DNA from: Fusibacter ferrireducens
GTDB taxonomy: Bacteria; Bacillota; Clostridia; Peptostreptococcales; Acidaminobacteraceae
DNA length: 64,000 bases
NCBI RefSeq assembly: GCF_015352425.1
Contig: NZ_JADKNH010000008.1
Location: 1 to 64,000, forward strand
Direction: 5' to 3'
The position numbers were made by a program, and so were the translations under genes. Below, in pieces: positions 35,544-43,030 of this stretch. Each line of letters opens with the position of its first letter. The stretch's first letter is position 1. The notes under the pieces were generated by a model, which saw nothing but the letters and a program-made list of their open reading frames with translations, did not search any database and had not been told where the DNA came from.

Positions 35544-36980
35544 CTAAAATATGTTTTGAATGACATGGACTTCTATAAAGCGAATCACACCGTTTGGAAA
35601 AAGACCTAAATAGATATTGGCAATTGTAATCGCCATTAGCGGCAGCGTTACGGATAAGCTCAAAGGCTCTACTTCATGCAGAGTTGTCTCCTTTTTGAAA
35701 AAGGCATTGATCCCCACCGGTAAAAGGTATATTGCAGTCATAAATGCACTGGTCAACAAGACAAACACGAATAAAATCCGACCCTGATGAATCGCCCCCA
35801 TTGCGAGAAACCACTTGCTTACAAAGCCATTGGACGGTGGCAGTCCCATAATAGAAATCGTAGACCACATGAACACGCTAAATGTAAGTGGCATGCGCTT
35901 GCCGAGTCCATCTACTTCAGGAAAATCAGTAATATGAGCGCGTTTATACATCATGCCCACAGTGAAAAACAGACTGATCTTAATCAGCGCATGATTGATC
36001 AAATGCAAAATAGATCCTGTTAGAGCCACCTCATTGGATAATACGATACCGAGCATGATATAGCCTAACTGACTAATCGTTGAATACGCCAATCTCTTTT
36101 TTAAGTTCGACTGATGAAATGCGAGAAAAGCGCCCACTAAAATAGAGATTGTAATCAGAATCAAGAGCCCAACTTGTATTTCATGGTACACATTTAAAAA
36201 TTGATATCCAAACAAAAAATACGTAACTCTGATCAATGAAAACACACTTGATTTGACCACTGCTACTGCATGTAACAAAGCGCTTACAGGTGTAGGTGCA
36301 ATCATAGCAGATGGTAGCCAGCTATGAAACGGCACAAGTGCGGCTTTGACGCCAAACCCCAAAAATAAAAGTATGTAACTCAGTTTAAAATATGGGCTTG
36401 CAAATTGAATTAAAGGCGAAAAATCCAGCAATCCTGTTTGAAAAAAATAGAGGCTCATACCTGCAATAATCATACTGGAACCCACAAAAGAATAAACCAG
36501 ATATTTTTTGCCAAGTTGCAGGGATTCCTCTGTCCCTCTAAAAATGACCAGAGGGAATGTCGTCAAGGTTAAAAGTTCATAGAATATGTAGAGTGTCATC
36601 AAATTAGCCGACATGGCAATACCTAGTACAGGCGTCAACACAAACATGAGATAGCCGTTAAAAGCAGTTTCACGGTTTTCACCCCTCATGTAGTCAAAAC
36701 TGTAGCAAGCCGTAAAAAACCATAAAAAACTCGCAAGGAGCATAAAAATCATTGCAAGACCATCTACTTTAAAATGGATGCGCATCGGTCCGATAATTTG
36801 TATACCTTGTGTCTCTGCACCTATATGGCCTTTGAATAAGTAAAGTTCAAGCCCAATAATGCCTAGAAGCGTCAACAGTATCAGTACTTTTGAAAACAGC
36901 CTTTGCCGCTTAAAAGCGATGATATTGATGAGACCAGAAAATATAGGGGATAGTAAGATGCTTAACAAAACAAAATTCAT
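35544..36980 (-). CDS. NuoM/MrpD-type proton-translocating membrane subunit
   Basis: 478 residues, ~14 transmembrane helices, the classical MrpD/NuoM length. Landmarks: LYIFYELLTLTTFPLVI (TM5 Glu), FGVKAALVPFHSWLPSAMIAPTPVSALLHAVAVVKSSVF (TM7 Lys, TM8), LKKRLAYSTISQLGYIMLG and PPSNGFVSKWFLAM (TM12 Lys). Complete ion-path residues suggest an active cation/proton half-channel. AGGAGGG precedes the ATG. Second gene of the operon, 11 bases after the upstream paralogue. All three proteins are diverged paralogues rather than recent duplicates. Confidence 0.9.
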   Translation of the reverse strand: MNFVLLSILLSPIFSGLINIIAFKRQRLFSKVLILLTLLGIIGLELYLFKGHIGAETQGIQIIGPMRIHFKVDGLAMIFMLLASFLWFFTACYSFDYMRGENRETAFNGYLMFVLTPVLGIAMSANLMTLYIFYELLTLTTFPLVIFRGTEESLQLGKKYLVYSFVGSSMIIAGMSLYFFQTGLLDFSPLIQFASPYFKLSYILLFLGFGVKAALVPFHSWLPSAMIAPTPVSALLHAVAVVKSSVFSLIRVTYFLFGYQFLNVYHEIQVGLLILITISILVGAFLAFHQSNLKKRLAYSTISQLGYIMLGIVLSNEVALTGSILHLINHALIKISLFFTVGMMYKRAHITDFPEVDGLGKRMPLTFSVFMWSTISIMGLPPSNGFVSKWFLAMGAIHQGRILFVFVLLTSAFMTAIYLLPVGINAFFKKETTLHEVEPLSLSVTLPLMAITIANIYLGLFPNGVIRFIEVHVIQNIF

Positions 36981-36991
36981 CTCGACCCTCC

Positions 36992-38431
36992 TTAAAAATA
37001 ATAATGCACAGGATTAATATCAAAGTATTCATTTGAAAAAATACCTAACAAGACCATCATTACCACAAGTATGATCAGGGGAACCACTTCCTTAAGCGGC
37101 TTTGCTTTTGATAAAAATACCTTATCAGACACATTGTGTTTCCCATAATAGCCGTTGATGATAATTGGCAAATAATAAGTTGCATTTAAAATGGTGCTGA
37201 TCAAAATGATGAATACCGGCACGACGCTGCCATTCGCTATGGCCGAAAGGGACATATACCACTTGTTGATAAACCCTGGCAAAAGCGGTATACCAATCAT
37301 GGAAAGCGCCGCCATGGTGAAGCACATAAGCGTCACAGGCATTTCCTTTCCAATACCTTTTAAATCTTCTATGATTGTCGTTCCGGCTTGTTCGTAAATA
37401 GAGCTCACACTGAGATAAATTGCTGACTTGGTTATCGTATGTGCTATGATCTGATAGATTGCGATTTGTATCCCCAAAGAATTGGCAAGCCCCATTCCCA
37501 AATAAATATAGCCCAGTTGAGAAATCGTAGAATAGGCAATCATCTTCTTGATGTCCCTTTGATAAATTGCAAACAGAGATCCCGTGAGCATGCTTAGGCC
37601 CCCTAAGACCACCAAAACACGATCAATTTCTATCTCTGAAAACCACATTGAACCCAGGCCATCATACAGGATTTTCATCATAATGATGGGCCCCACTTTA
37701 ATGGTAATCGAAGACAAATGCGCACTCAAAGTTGCAGGCATAGCACTATATAGATCCGGCAACCATGAATAAAACGGAAAGAGCGCCCCATTGATGCCCA
37801 GTCCAATGATGCAAAGCGTCACGCTCAGTGTTAAGTAATTCAATCTTTCTAGATTTATGTAATCTCTGAGGAGATGAATGCGAGTCGTGCCTGAGAGCTC
37901 TTTTAACATCATGAATCCCACCGCCAGCAACAATAACCCAAAGAGATTCAAAACGATAAATTTTGTTTTTTCATACTGAACTGCATTGTTTACTTTGATC
38001 TTGATAAGGTTGTAAGACATCAAAATCACTAAGAAATAGGCCCCATAGAGCCACCGGGTGTCATCTAAAAATAAAATCATCGTAATGAACGCATTCATCA
38101 CAAGAAGAGAACCGTAATATGGATTGAACGCCGTTTCATCCATGTACTTATGTATGGCATAATAAGAAAACCAAATAATGAGCATATTGACGATCATGAA
38201 AGTAAATGCAAGTACTAAATTCAACGCATTCAACATAAAAACATGACCAAGGTAAAGCTGTTCCACCTGTATTTTTGAAAATGATCTGTACGAAATCCAC
38301 ATAAAAAAAGCACAAAGAAAAAACGCAGAGCCACTCAAAAGTTGGATCTTCCATTTCCGCCTTGTGCTCAATAGGATTAAGCCGCTTAACATTAAAATTA
38401 AAATACAAATAAAGGGACCATAATATACCAT
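36992..38431 (-). CDS. Antiporter-like membrane subunit lacking key ion-path residues
   Basis: 479 residues, ~14 transmembrane helices; same family as the two genes after it. The TM7 block reads GLGINGALFPFYSWLPDLYSAMPATLSAHLSSITIK: Asn stands where the family has the channel Lys (VKAALFP). The TM5 region (GAYFLVILMSYNLIK) lacks the paired Glu. The TM8 Lys and TM12 GFINKWYMSL Lys remain. It may be a structural or regulatory subunit rather than a pump (inference). First gene of the operon; AGGAGG lies 5 bases before the ATG. Its leader contains the tandem repeat at 38450-38660. Confidence 0.87.
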   Translation of the reverse strand: MVYYGPFICILILMLSGLILLSTRRKWKIQLLSGSAFFLCAFFMWISYRSFSKIQVEQLYLGHVFMLNALNLVLAFTFMIVNMLIIWFSYYAIHKYMDETAFNPYYGSLLVMNAFITMILFLDDTRWLYGAYFLVILMSYNLIKIKVNNAVQYEKTKFIVLNLFGLLLLAVGFMMLKELSGTTRIHLLRDYINLERLNYLTLSVTLCIIGLGINGALFPFYSWLPDLYSAMPATLSAHLSSITIKVGPIIMMKILYDGLGSMWFSEIEIDRVLVVLGGLSMLTGSLFAIYQRDIKKMIAYSTISQLGYIYLGMGLANSLGIQIAIYQIIAHTITKSAIYLSVSSIYEQAGTTIIEDLKGIGKEMPVTLMCFTMAALSMIGIPLLPGFINKWYMSLSAIANGSVVPVFIILISTILNATYYLPIIINGYYGKHNVSDKVFLSKAKPLKEVVPLIILVVMMVLLGIFSNEYFDINPVHYYF

Positions 38432-38449
38432 GCATACCTCCTAATCAAG

Positions 38450-38660
38450 CAACATTTGAGCCCTCTCCAAATGCCCCCAAAACGATTTTCGCTGACACTG
38501 CTTGAGGTTGAACACGCCTCAGCGCAGCTTTCGGCTCAAATCTTGTTGTATATAACAACATTTGTGTCTTCTCCCAATGACCCAAAACGATTTTCGCTGA
38601 CACTGCTTGAGGTTGAACACGCCTCAGCGCAGCTTTCGGCTCAAATCTTGTTGTATATAA
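38450..38660. repeat. Two tandem copies of a ~105-bp repeat
   Basis: Units at 38450-38555 and 38556-38660. The last 80 bases of each (38476-38555 and 38581-38660) are identical; the first ~25 differ at a few positions with one base indel. Each unit holds a hairpin (TGAGG/CCTCA with flanking GC pairs and GCTG/CAGC outside). Both strands are open through the repeat, but the translations only reflect the repetition. It lies in the leader of the antiporter-like operon, just after the terminator of the small gene at 38704. No further copy is seen in the window. Confidence 0.9.
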
Positions 38661-38675
38661 ATCTTGTTGTTTTAA

Positions 38676-38704
38676 TAAAAAGCACCCCAAGAAAAGGGAT
38701 GCTT
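38676..38704 (-). terminator. Terminator of the small membrane-protein gene
   Basis: AAGCATCCC pairs with GGGGTGCTT on the minus strand (one G-U), followed by TTTATT. It starts at the stop codon of the 55-residue gene. Confidence 0.7.
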
Positions 38705-38871
38705 CATTTATTGATAAAGATTTCATATATACTGACTGTCAACAGAAAAACACTCAGTAACAGCCCAAACACCGCTAAAAATATAGAACCCTTTATAAGA
38801 GCTATCAATCCAAGCGCAACAACAATGCCAATAGCACATTTACCACGCCTTGTAATTCGATACTCACCCAT
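38704..38871 (-). CDS. Small membrane protein of 55 residues
   Basis: An ATG at 38871 with GGGGTG 7 bases upstream opens a 55-codon frame ending at TGA 38704-38706. The product begins MGEYRITRRGKCA, then has two hydrophobic segments (AIGIVVALGLIALI and SIFLAVFGLLLSVFLLTVSIY) and a short polar tail. The positive-inside rule puts the N-terminus in the cytoplasm. A near-consensus promoter sits directly upstream and a terminator overlaps the stop, so the frame has a complete expression unit. No family is recognised; the function is unknown. Confidence 0.68.
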   Translation of the reverse strand: MGEYRITRRGKCAIGIVVALGLIALIKGSIFLAVFGLLLSVFLLTVSIYEIFINK

Positions 38872-38891
38872 AGAACACACCCCATTTGAAC

Positions 38892-38920
38892 ATTATAGTA
38901 TTTCACTTGTGTCTACTCAA
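38892..38920 (-). promoter_or_regulatory. Promoter of the small membrane-protein gene
   Basis: TTGAGT (38920-38915), 17-base spacer, TATAAT (38897-38892) on the minus strand. The leader would be only about 15-20 bases. Confidence 0.7.
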
Positions 38921-39008
38921 TATTCTACTTTATTCCAGCATCAATTTCTAGTGATATCCTGTTTTTACCCCAAAAATTTTTTTTGAAACTGTGAAAACAA
39001 TAACATAA

Positions 39009-39058
39009 TTGAAACCTTTTCTCATTTAGTTTATAATAAATGAGAATATTCTCATTTA
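39009..39058 (+). promoter_or_regulatory. Promoter with three operator half-sites upstream of ccdA
   Basis: TTGAAA (39009-39014), 17-base spacer and TATAAT (39032-39037) form a near-perfect promoter. TTCTCATTTA (39019-39028), its complement TAAATGAGAA (39037-39046) and TTCTCATTTA again (39049-39058) give two overlapping inverted repeats, one in the spacer/-10 and one at the start point. This strongly suggests repression by a dimeric regulator. A further hairpin ACGCTGT/ACAGCGT follows at about 39078-39112 in the leader. Confidence 0.75.
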
Positions 39059-39180
39059 GAAATATAATTTAATCTGAACGCTGTACTGAAGTGCGATTAA
39101 CTTCAAACAGCGTCAGCAAAATTGGATTTGAGGCATCATAAGATGTCTGAAATATTTTCCTTTAGAATCGAGGTGTCTAT

Positions 39181-39876
39181 ATGTTTTTACAGGTCTCTTA
39201 TTGGACTGCATTTTCTGCTGGTGTGGCTTCTTTTTTTTCACCCTGTCTCTTGCCACTCATTCCAGCTTATATCATGTACATGGCTGGTGCCTATGATCCG
39301 CAAGCCATTTCTAAAAAGCGTACATTGATGTTATTTAGAACATTTGGTTTCATCATAGGTTTTACAGTAATTTTCATGCTTCTCGGCATATCTGCAAGCG
39401 CTCTTGGCAGACTCTTTGCGATGCATAAAGTCCTCCTTACAAGGATCAGCGGCATACTGATTGTATTTTTCGGACTCTATCTTATGGGCTTTATTAAATT
39501 GCCCATGCTCAATAAGGACTACAGGAAATCCAAGGCCAGAGGCAAAATGACTTTTTTCACATCCATCGGTATGGGCATGGCATTTGCATTTGGTTGGACG
39601 CCTTGCTTTGGTCCGATACTAGGGGCCATTCTCGCTTCCACAGCTGCCATGAGTCAAAATGTCGCCGAGGGTGCACGCCTTTTATGGGTTTACTCCATGG
39701 GCATGGCTGTTCCGTTTATTATCACTGCCCTCTTCATCAATACCGTTGAAAAGTATACTCAAAAATTAAGTCAACATTCTAAAGTAATCAATCGAATTGC
39801 CGGCGCTGTACTTGCCCTTCTGGGCCTTTTGATGGCAACAGGAAAACTGGGCAGTTTCGTCAACCGTTTTTTATAG
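39181..39876 (+). CDS. ccdA: CcdA/DsbD-type thiol-disulfide membrane transporter
   Basis: 231 residues, six transmembrane helices. The two functional cysteines are in the expected places: FFSPCLLPLIPAY in the first helix and GWTPCFGPILGAILA in the fourth. CcdA moves reducing equivalents from cytoplasmic thioredoxin to extracytoplasmic thiol proteins. The next gene encodes such a protein (TlpA-like lipoprotein), 16 bases downstream, so they form a redox operon. GAGGTG lies 6 bases before the ATG. Confidence 0.93.
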   Translation: MFLQVSYWTAFSAGVASFFSPCLLPLIPAYIMYMAGAYDPQAISKKRTLMLFRTFGFIIGFTVIFMLLGISASALGRLFAMHKVLLTRISGILIVFFGLYLMGFIKLPMLNKDYRKSKARGKMTFFTSIGMGMAFAFGWTPCFGPILGAILASTAAMSQNVAEGARLLWVYSMGMAVPFIITALFINTVEKYTQKLSQHSKVINRIAGAVLALLGLLMATGKLGSFVNRFL

Positions 39877-39892
39877 CGAAAGGAGATTTCCA

Positions 39893-40534
39893 ATGTACCA
39901 AAAAATACGACTGATACCGATAATCCTCGTTCTGCTCTTCACGACCGCTTGTGGCAGTTCAAAGATAGAAGCCCCTATGGCCATTGATCAACAGTCCCCT
40001 TCTGATCAATCAGATGTAGCGGCAGAATCGACCAATCCACCCGAATCCATAGAGTCAACATCTGATGAATCCACAGAGTCAACATCTGCTGAATCCACAG
40101 GGTCATCAAATGCACAGGAAGCTTATATTTTCCCAGATTTTCCACTTAAAAAGTTGGACGGTACCTCTGCACAACTTTATGATTTTAAAGACAAAATTAT
40201 TGTTATCAACTTCTGGGCAACTTGGTGTCATTTTTGCGATCTGGAAATGCCACTTATTGAAAGTTTAAGTGAAAAGGAAAAATATCAAGTTCTAGCGGTC
40301 AACGTGGGAGAAGATCCAGATACCATCCAAAAGTATCTTGATGAAAAAGGACTCACATTGGACGTCTATCTAGACGAAGATCAATCTCTTGCAAGTCAAT
40401 TCAGTGTTACTGGCTTTCCTACTTCTGTCTTTATAGGCCCAAATTTTGAGTATCTATATGCTTATCCTGGCATGCTGGATGAAAAAACTTTAGATTCTAT
40501 TTTAACTTCAATCGATGAATATCTAGCGCAATAG
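39893..40534 (+). CDS. TlpA/ResA-like thioredoxin-fold lipoprotein
   Basis: 213 residues. A lipoprotein signal (LIPIILVLLFTTACGSS, lipobox T-A-C) is followed by a low-complexity Ser/Glu/Thr linker with near-exact repeats (DESTESTS, AESTGSS) and a thioredoxin domain: FPLKKLDGTSAQLYDFKDKIIVINFWATWCHFCDLEMP, cis-Pro region SVTGFPTSVFIG. Active site is W-C-H-F-C. It should reduce or isomerise extracytoplasmic disulfides, receiving electrons from the CcdA protein encoded just upstream. The linker DNA carries a short direct repeat. Confidence 0.92.
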   Translation: MYQKIRLIPIILVLLFTTACGSSKIEAPMAIDQQSPSDQSDVAAESTNPPESIESTSDESTESTSAESTGSSNAQEAYIFPDFPLKKLDGTSAQLYDFKDKIIVINFWATWCHFCDLEMPLIESLSEKEKYQVLAVNVGEDPDTIQKYLDEKGLTLDVYLDEDQSLASQFSVTGFPTSVFIGPNFEYLYAYPGMLDEKTLDSILTSIDEYLAQ

Positions 40535-40607
40535 ATTTTAAAATGATACAATTCAAGTATCAAAATCATATAGATGGAACAAGACTAGATTAGGAAGGCG
40601 GTTGGAT

Positions 40608-41642
40608 ATGACAATGACATTCAACAAGAACTATGTTCTTGAAAAAGCAGAAGCTCTTTTAAAAACGGATAGCCCCAGCGGTTTTACACATAATATAATG
40701 AACACAGTTGGTGGTTGGGCCGAAGCATTAGGTTATGAGTTTGAACTCACACACAAGGGTGGCGGCATCATCACAATTGAAGGGCAAGATCATATGAAGA
40801 CAGTTGGACTTGCAGCCCATGTGGATACGCTTGGTGCAATGGTTCGGAGCATCACCAGCGAAGGCACTTTGAAATTTACGCTTGTTGGAAGCCCTATTGT
40901 GCCCACATTAGACAGCGAGTACTGTCGAATTCATACACGCGATGGCAAAGTTTTTCAAGGCACTTTTCTGAGCACAGCACCTGCTGCGCACGTTTACAAA
41001 GAGGCTTCAACACTTGCCAGAACACCAGATACCATGGAAGTCCGCCTTGATGAAAAGGTTAAAAATAAAGAGGATGTGCTTGCGCTAGGCATTGCCGTTG
41101 GCGATTTTATCTGTATTGATCCCAAAACGACGCTTATAAATGATTTTTTGAAATCTCGTTTTATTGACGATAAAGGTTCTGTGGCAATCCTGTTTGGAGT
41201 CATGCAGTATTTATCTCGAAATGGTATTAAACCAAAATATAAAACTAAAATAATCATTTCAAATTATGAAGAAGTGGGGCATGGCGCTTCTTTCATCCCT
41301 GAGGATATCTCTGAAATGTTAGCCGTGGATATGGGCTGTATCGGAGAGGATTTGACGTGTACAGAATACGATGTGTCCATTTGTGCCAAAGATTCTGGTG
41401 GCCCATATGACTATCAGATGGTTTCAAAACTCATTGAACTCTCTAAAGAAAATGCACTGAGTTATGCCGTGGATATTTACCCTTACTATGGCTCAGATGT
41501 TGGGTCTGCGTTGCGTGGCGGTCATAATATCAAAGGGGCACTTATTGGTCCAGGTGTCCACGCTTCTCATGGCATGGAACGCACGCACTATGAAGCTCTG
41601 GAAAACACCATGAAATTAGTCGCTTTGTATTTAACTAAATAA
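40608..41642 (+). CDS. M42 family metallo-aminopeptidase
   Basis: 344 residues from the ATG at 40608 (GGAAGGCGG upstream); an in-frame TTG at 40602 is less likely. Metal ligands and catalytic residues of M42 are visible: AAHVDTLGAM (H-x-D), FIDDKGSVAILFG (bridging Asp), NYEEVGHGAS (E-E), AVDMG and GVHASHGMERTH (final His). M42 enzymes (glutamyl aminopeptidase, tetrahedral aminopeptidases, formerly called endoglucanase M) form dodecameric cytoplasmic assemblies that degrade peptides. It is 74 bases after the redox operon and may be read from it. Confidence 0.92.
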   Translation: MTMTFNKNYVLEKAEALLKTDSPSGFTHNIMNTVGGWAEALGYEFELTHKGGGIITIEGQDHMKTVGLAAHVDTLGAMVRSITSEGTLKFTLVGSPIVPTLDSEYCRIHTRDGKVFQGTFLSTAPAAHVYKEASTLARTPDTMEVRLDEKVKNKEDVLALGIAVGDFICIDPKTTLINDFLKSRFIDDKGSVAILFGVMQYLSRNGIKPKYKTKIIISNYEEVGHGASFIPEDISEMLAVDMGCIGEDLTCTEYDVSICAKDSGGPYDYQMVSKLIELSKENALSYAVDIYPYYGSDVGSALRGGHNIKGALIGPGVHASHGMERTHYEALENTMKLVALYLTK

Positions 41643-41651
41643 AATAAATTT

Positions 41652-41683
41652 GGCCCTCCTTGTGCCTAATTGGGGGGCCTTTA
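41652..41683 (+). terminator. Terminator after the M42 peptidase gene
   Basis: GGCCCTCC pairs with GGGGGGCC (one G-U) around a 12-base loop, followed by a short TTTACT tail. Confidence 0.6.
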
Positions 41684-41810
41684 CTGTAAATTCTAAGTTT
41701 TCTTTCAAACTCGAAGCAGACTTTCCAATCCGAGCTATATAAAAGTGAACTTAAAAAGATGATTTACGTGTTTTCAAGAAGGGTAAAATGATAACAATAT
41801 AATAATTAAT

Positions 41811-41925
41811 CAGAGTGTCAAAAGTCGTAAGTTGAACACCCCCTCTCTCCCATGATGTCGTTTACTGAAAGTTCACGACACAACTTCGATTGAGTTGGGC
41901 TAAGAAACTGATTTTTGACACTCTG
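41811..41925 (+). promoter_or_regulatory. Structured RNA leader upstream of the Mrp/Mbh operon
   Basis: A TATAAT at 41798-41803 predicts a start almost exactly at 41811. The RNA closes on itself with a perfect 13-bp helix, CAGAGTGTCAAAA (41811-41823) with TTTTGACACTCTG (41913-41925). Inside are AAGTTG/CAACTT extended by TCG/CGA, a TGTCGT/ACGACA hairpin, and an unpaired C-tract (41837-41851) whose CCCA can pair with TGGG at 41896-41899 to make a pseudoknot. There is no U-tail, and the mnhE start is 41 bases later. It has the build of a riboswitch aptamer, but I match no known class. Nothing else is seen in the 41643-41965 gap. Confidence 0.55.
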
Positions 41926-41965
41926 ACTATAATTCAAGCATCCATTTTAACGAGGTGATGATCTG

Positions 41966-42448
41966 ATGAAAAACAAATATATTTTTTACAGTCAATTATA
42001 TCTTCTAACAACACTGTTTTGGATTGTGCTCTTTGAAAAAAATGACTGGATTACAGTTATTTCTGGTCTGATATCCAGCGTTGCGGTCATCTTCTTCACT
42101 GAAAAATATCTTCTAAAAAAATCTTTTTATCAACTCTTAAATTTTAATATATTAAAGATTTTTATCTATTTCTTTGTACTTCTCTATGAAATTTATGCAA
42201 ATGCTTTGGTGACCATCTATCAGATCATCACTTTGCAAATTAATCCAGATATCGTCACCCTTCATACCGATCTCAAGACAAATGCTCAAAAGTGTGTATT
42301 GGCAAATTCCATCACTTTGACACCCGGCACAGTCACCATTGAACTTGAAAGACAAACTTTAAAAGTACTTTGGCTCAATGCCAAAAATAAAAACAGTGTC
42401 ATTGCCGGCAATTTGATCAAAGGCAAACTGGAACGATTTTTAAGTTGA
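41966..42448 (+). CDS. mrpE: MrpE/MnhE-type antiporter subunit (MbhA-like)
   Basis: 160 residues with two or three transmembrane helices at the N-terminus (YLLTTLFWIVLF, LISSVAVIFFTEKYLL, ILKIFIYFFVLLYEIYANALVTIYQII). The family's C-terminal block is present: ANSITLTPGTVTIELERQTLKVLWLNAK. First gene of an eight-gene Mrp/Mbh set encoding a monovalent cation/proton antiporter. GAGGTGATG precedes the ATG. In Mrp complexes MrpE is an accessory membrane subunit needed for assembly. Confidence 0.9.
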   Translation: MKNKYIFYSQLYLLTTLFWIVLFEKNDWITVISGLISSVAVIFFTEKYLLKKSFYQLLNFNILKIFIYFFVLLYEIYANALVTIYQIITLQINPDIVTLHTDLKTNAQKCVLANSITLTPGTVTIELERQTLKVLWLNAKNKNSVIAGNLIKGKLERFLS

Positions 42449-42481
42449 TAAACAGTTTTTAAGTGGATAAAGGAGTCTTCT

Positions 42482-42733
42482 ATGTTTTCAATCATCATCG
42501 TATTGATTTTACTTCTAACCTTCAGCTTAATAAGAATTTTACTTGGGCCCTCTTTATGGGATCGGTTACTTGGACTCAATATGGTTGCCTCAAAGCTCCT
42601 CGCCCTCATTGTGCTCTATGCCAGTTATAAAGGCATGTCTATGTATCTGGATTTGGCTATAGTCTATGCCTTATTAGGCTTTGTTGGCATTATATTCTTA
42701 TCGATTTACGTACAGCGGAAAGGAAGATTTTAA
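42482..42733 (+). CDS. mrpF: MrpF/MnhF-type antiporter subunit (MbhB-like)
   Basis: 83 residues, three transmembrane helices (IIIVLILLLTFSLIRILLG, MVASKLLALIVLYASY, LDLAIVYALLGFVGIIFLSIYV). The R-I-L-x-G-P-x-x-W-D-R-L-L-G-L-N motif after the first helix is diagnostic. Stop overlaps the next start by one base, so translation is coupled. Confidence 0.92.
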   Translation: MFSIIIVLILLLTFSLIRILLGPSLWDRLLGLNMVASKLLALIVLYASYKGMSMYLDLAIVYALLGFVGIIFLSIYVQRKGRF

Positions 42734-43026
42734 TGAGAGAAATAGTAGCTTTAATCTTCATGAGCGGTGGTCTCTTTTTCATTGGATTTGGCGTATTGGG
42801 ATTATATCGTTTTAAAAACTTTTACACACGCATATTGATTGCTTCTAATGTAGACACTGCCGGTTTTATACTGCTCTTAGCCGGTGTGATCATCAGGCAT
42901 GGTTTTTCCTTTTTTTCGCTTAAAGTTGGCTTCATTATTGGGCTTGTTCTCATTGTCAATCCATTGATTACACATGCGATTACGCGTTCTGCATACAACA
43001 GTGGCTTTAAAATAAAAAAGGAGTGA
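42733..43026 (+). CDS. mrpG: MrpG/MnhG-type antiporter subunit (MbhC-like)
   Basis: 97 residues with three transmembrane helices. Family pattern: MSGGLFFIGFGVLGLYRFKNFYTRILIASNVDTAGFILLLAGVI and NPLITHAITRSAY, the latter a conserved end of MrpG. Start overlaps the mrpF stop by one base. Confidence 0.92.
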   Translation: MREIVALIFMSGGLFFIGFGVLGLYRFKNFYTRILIASNVDTAGFILLLAGVIIRHGFSFFSLKVGFIIGLVLIVNPLITHAITRSAYNSGFKIKKE

Positions 43027-43030
43027 TCTC

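Noticed and set aside
38450-38660. CRISPR array
   Set aside because: Only two long (~105 bp) units with no spacers between them and no cas genes.
38445-38986. Open frames on both strands through the tandem repeat
   Set aside because: The repeated peptide only mirrors the DNA repeat; neither strand has a convincing RBS, and the 55-residue gene explains the rest.
39122-39328. Plus-strand frame overlapping ccdA
   Set aside because: Out of frame with the well-supported CcdA protein and lacking an RBS.
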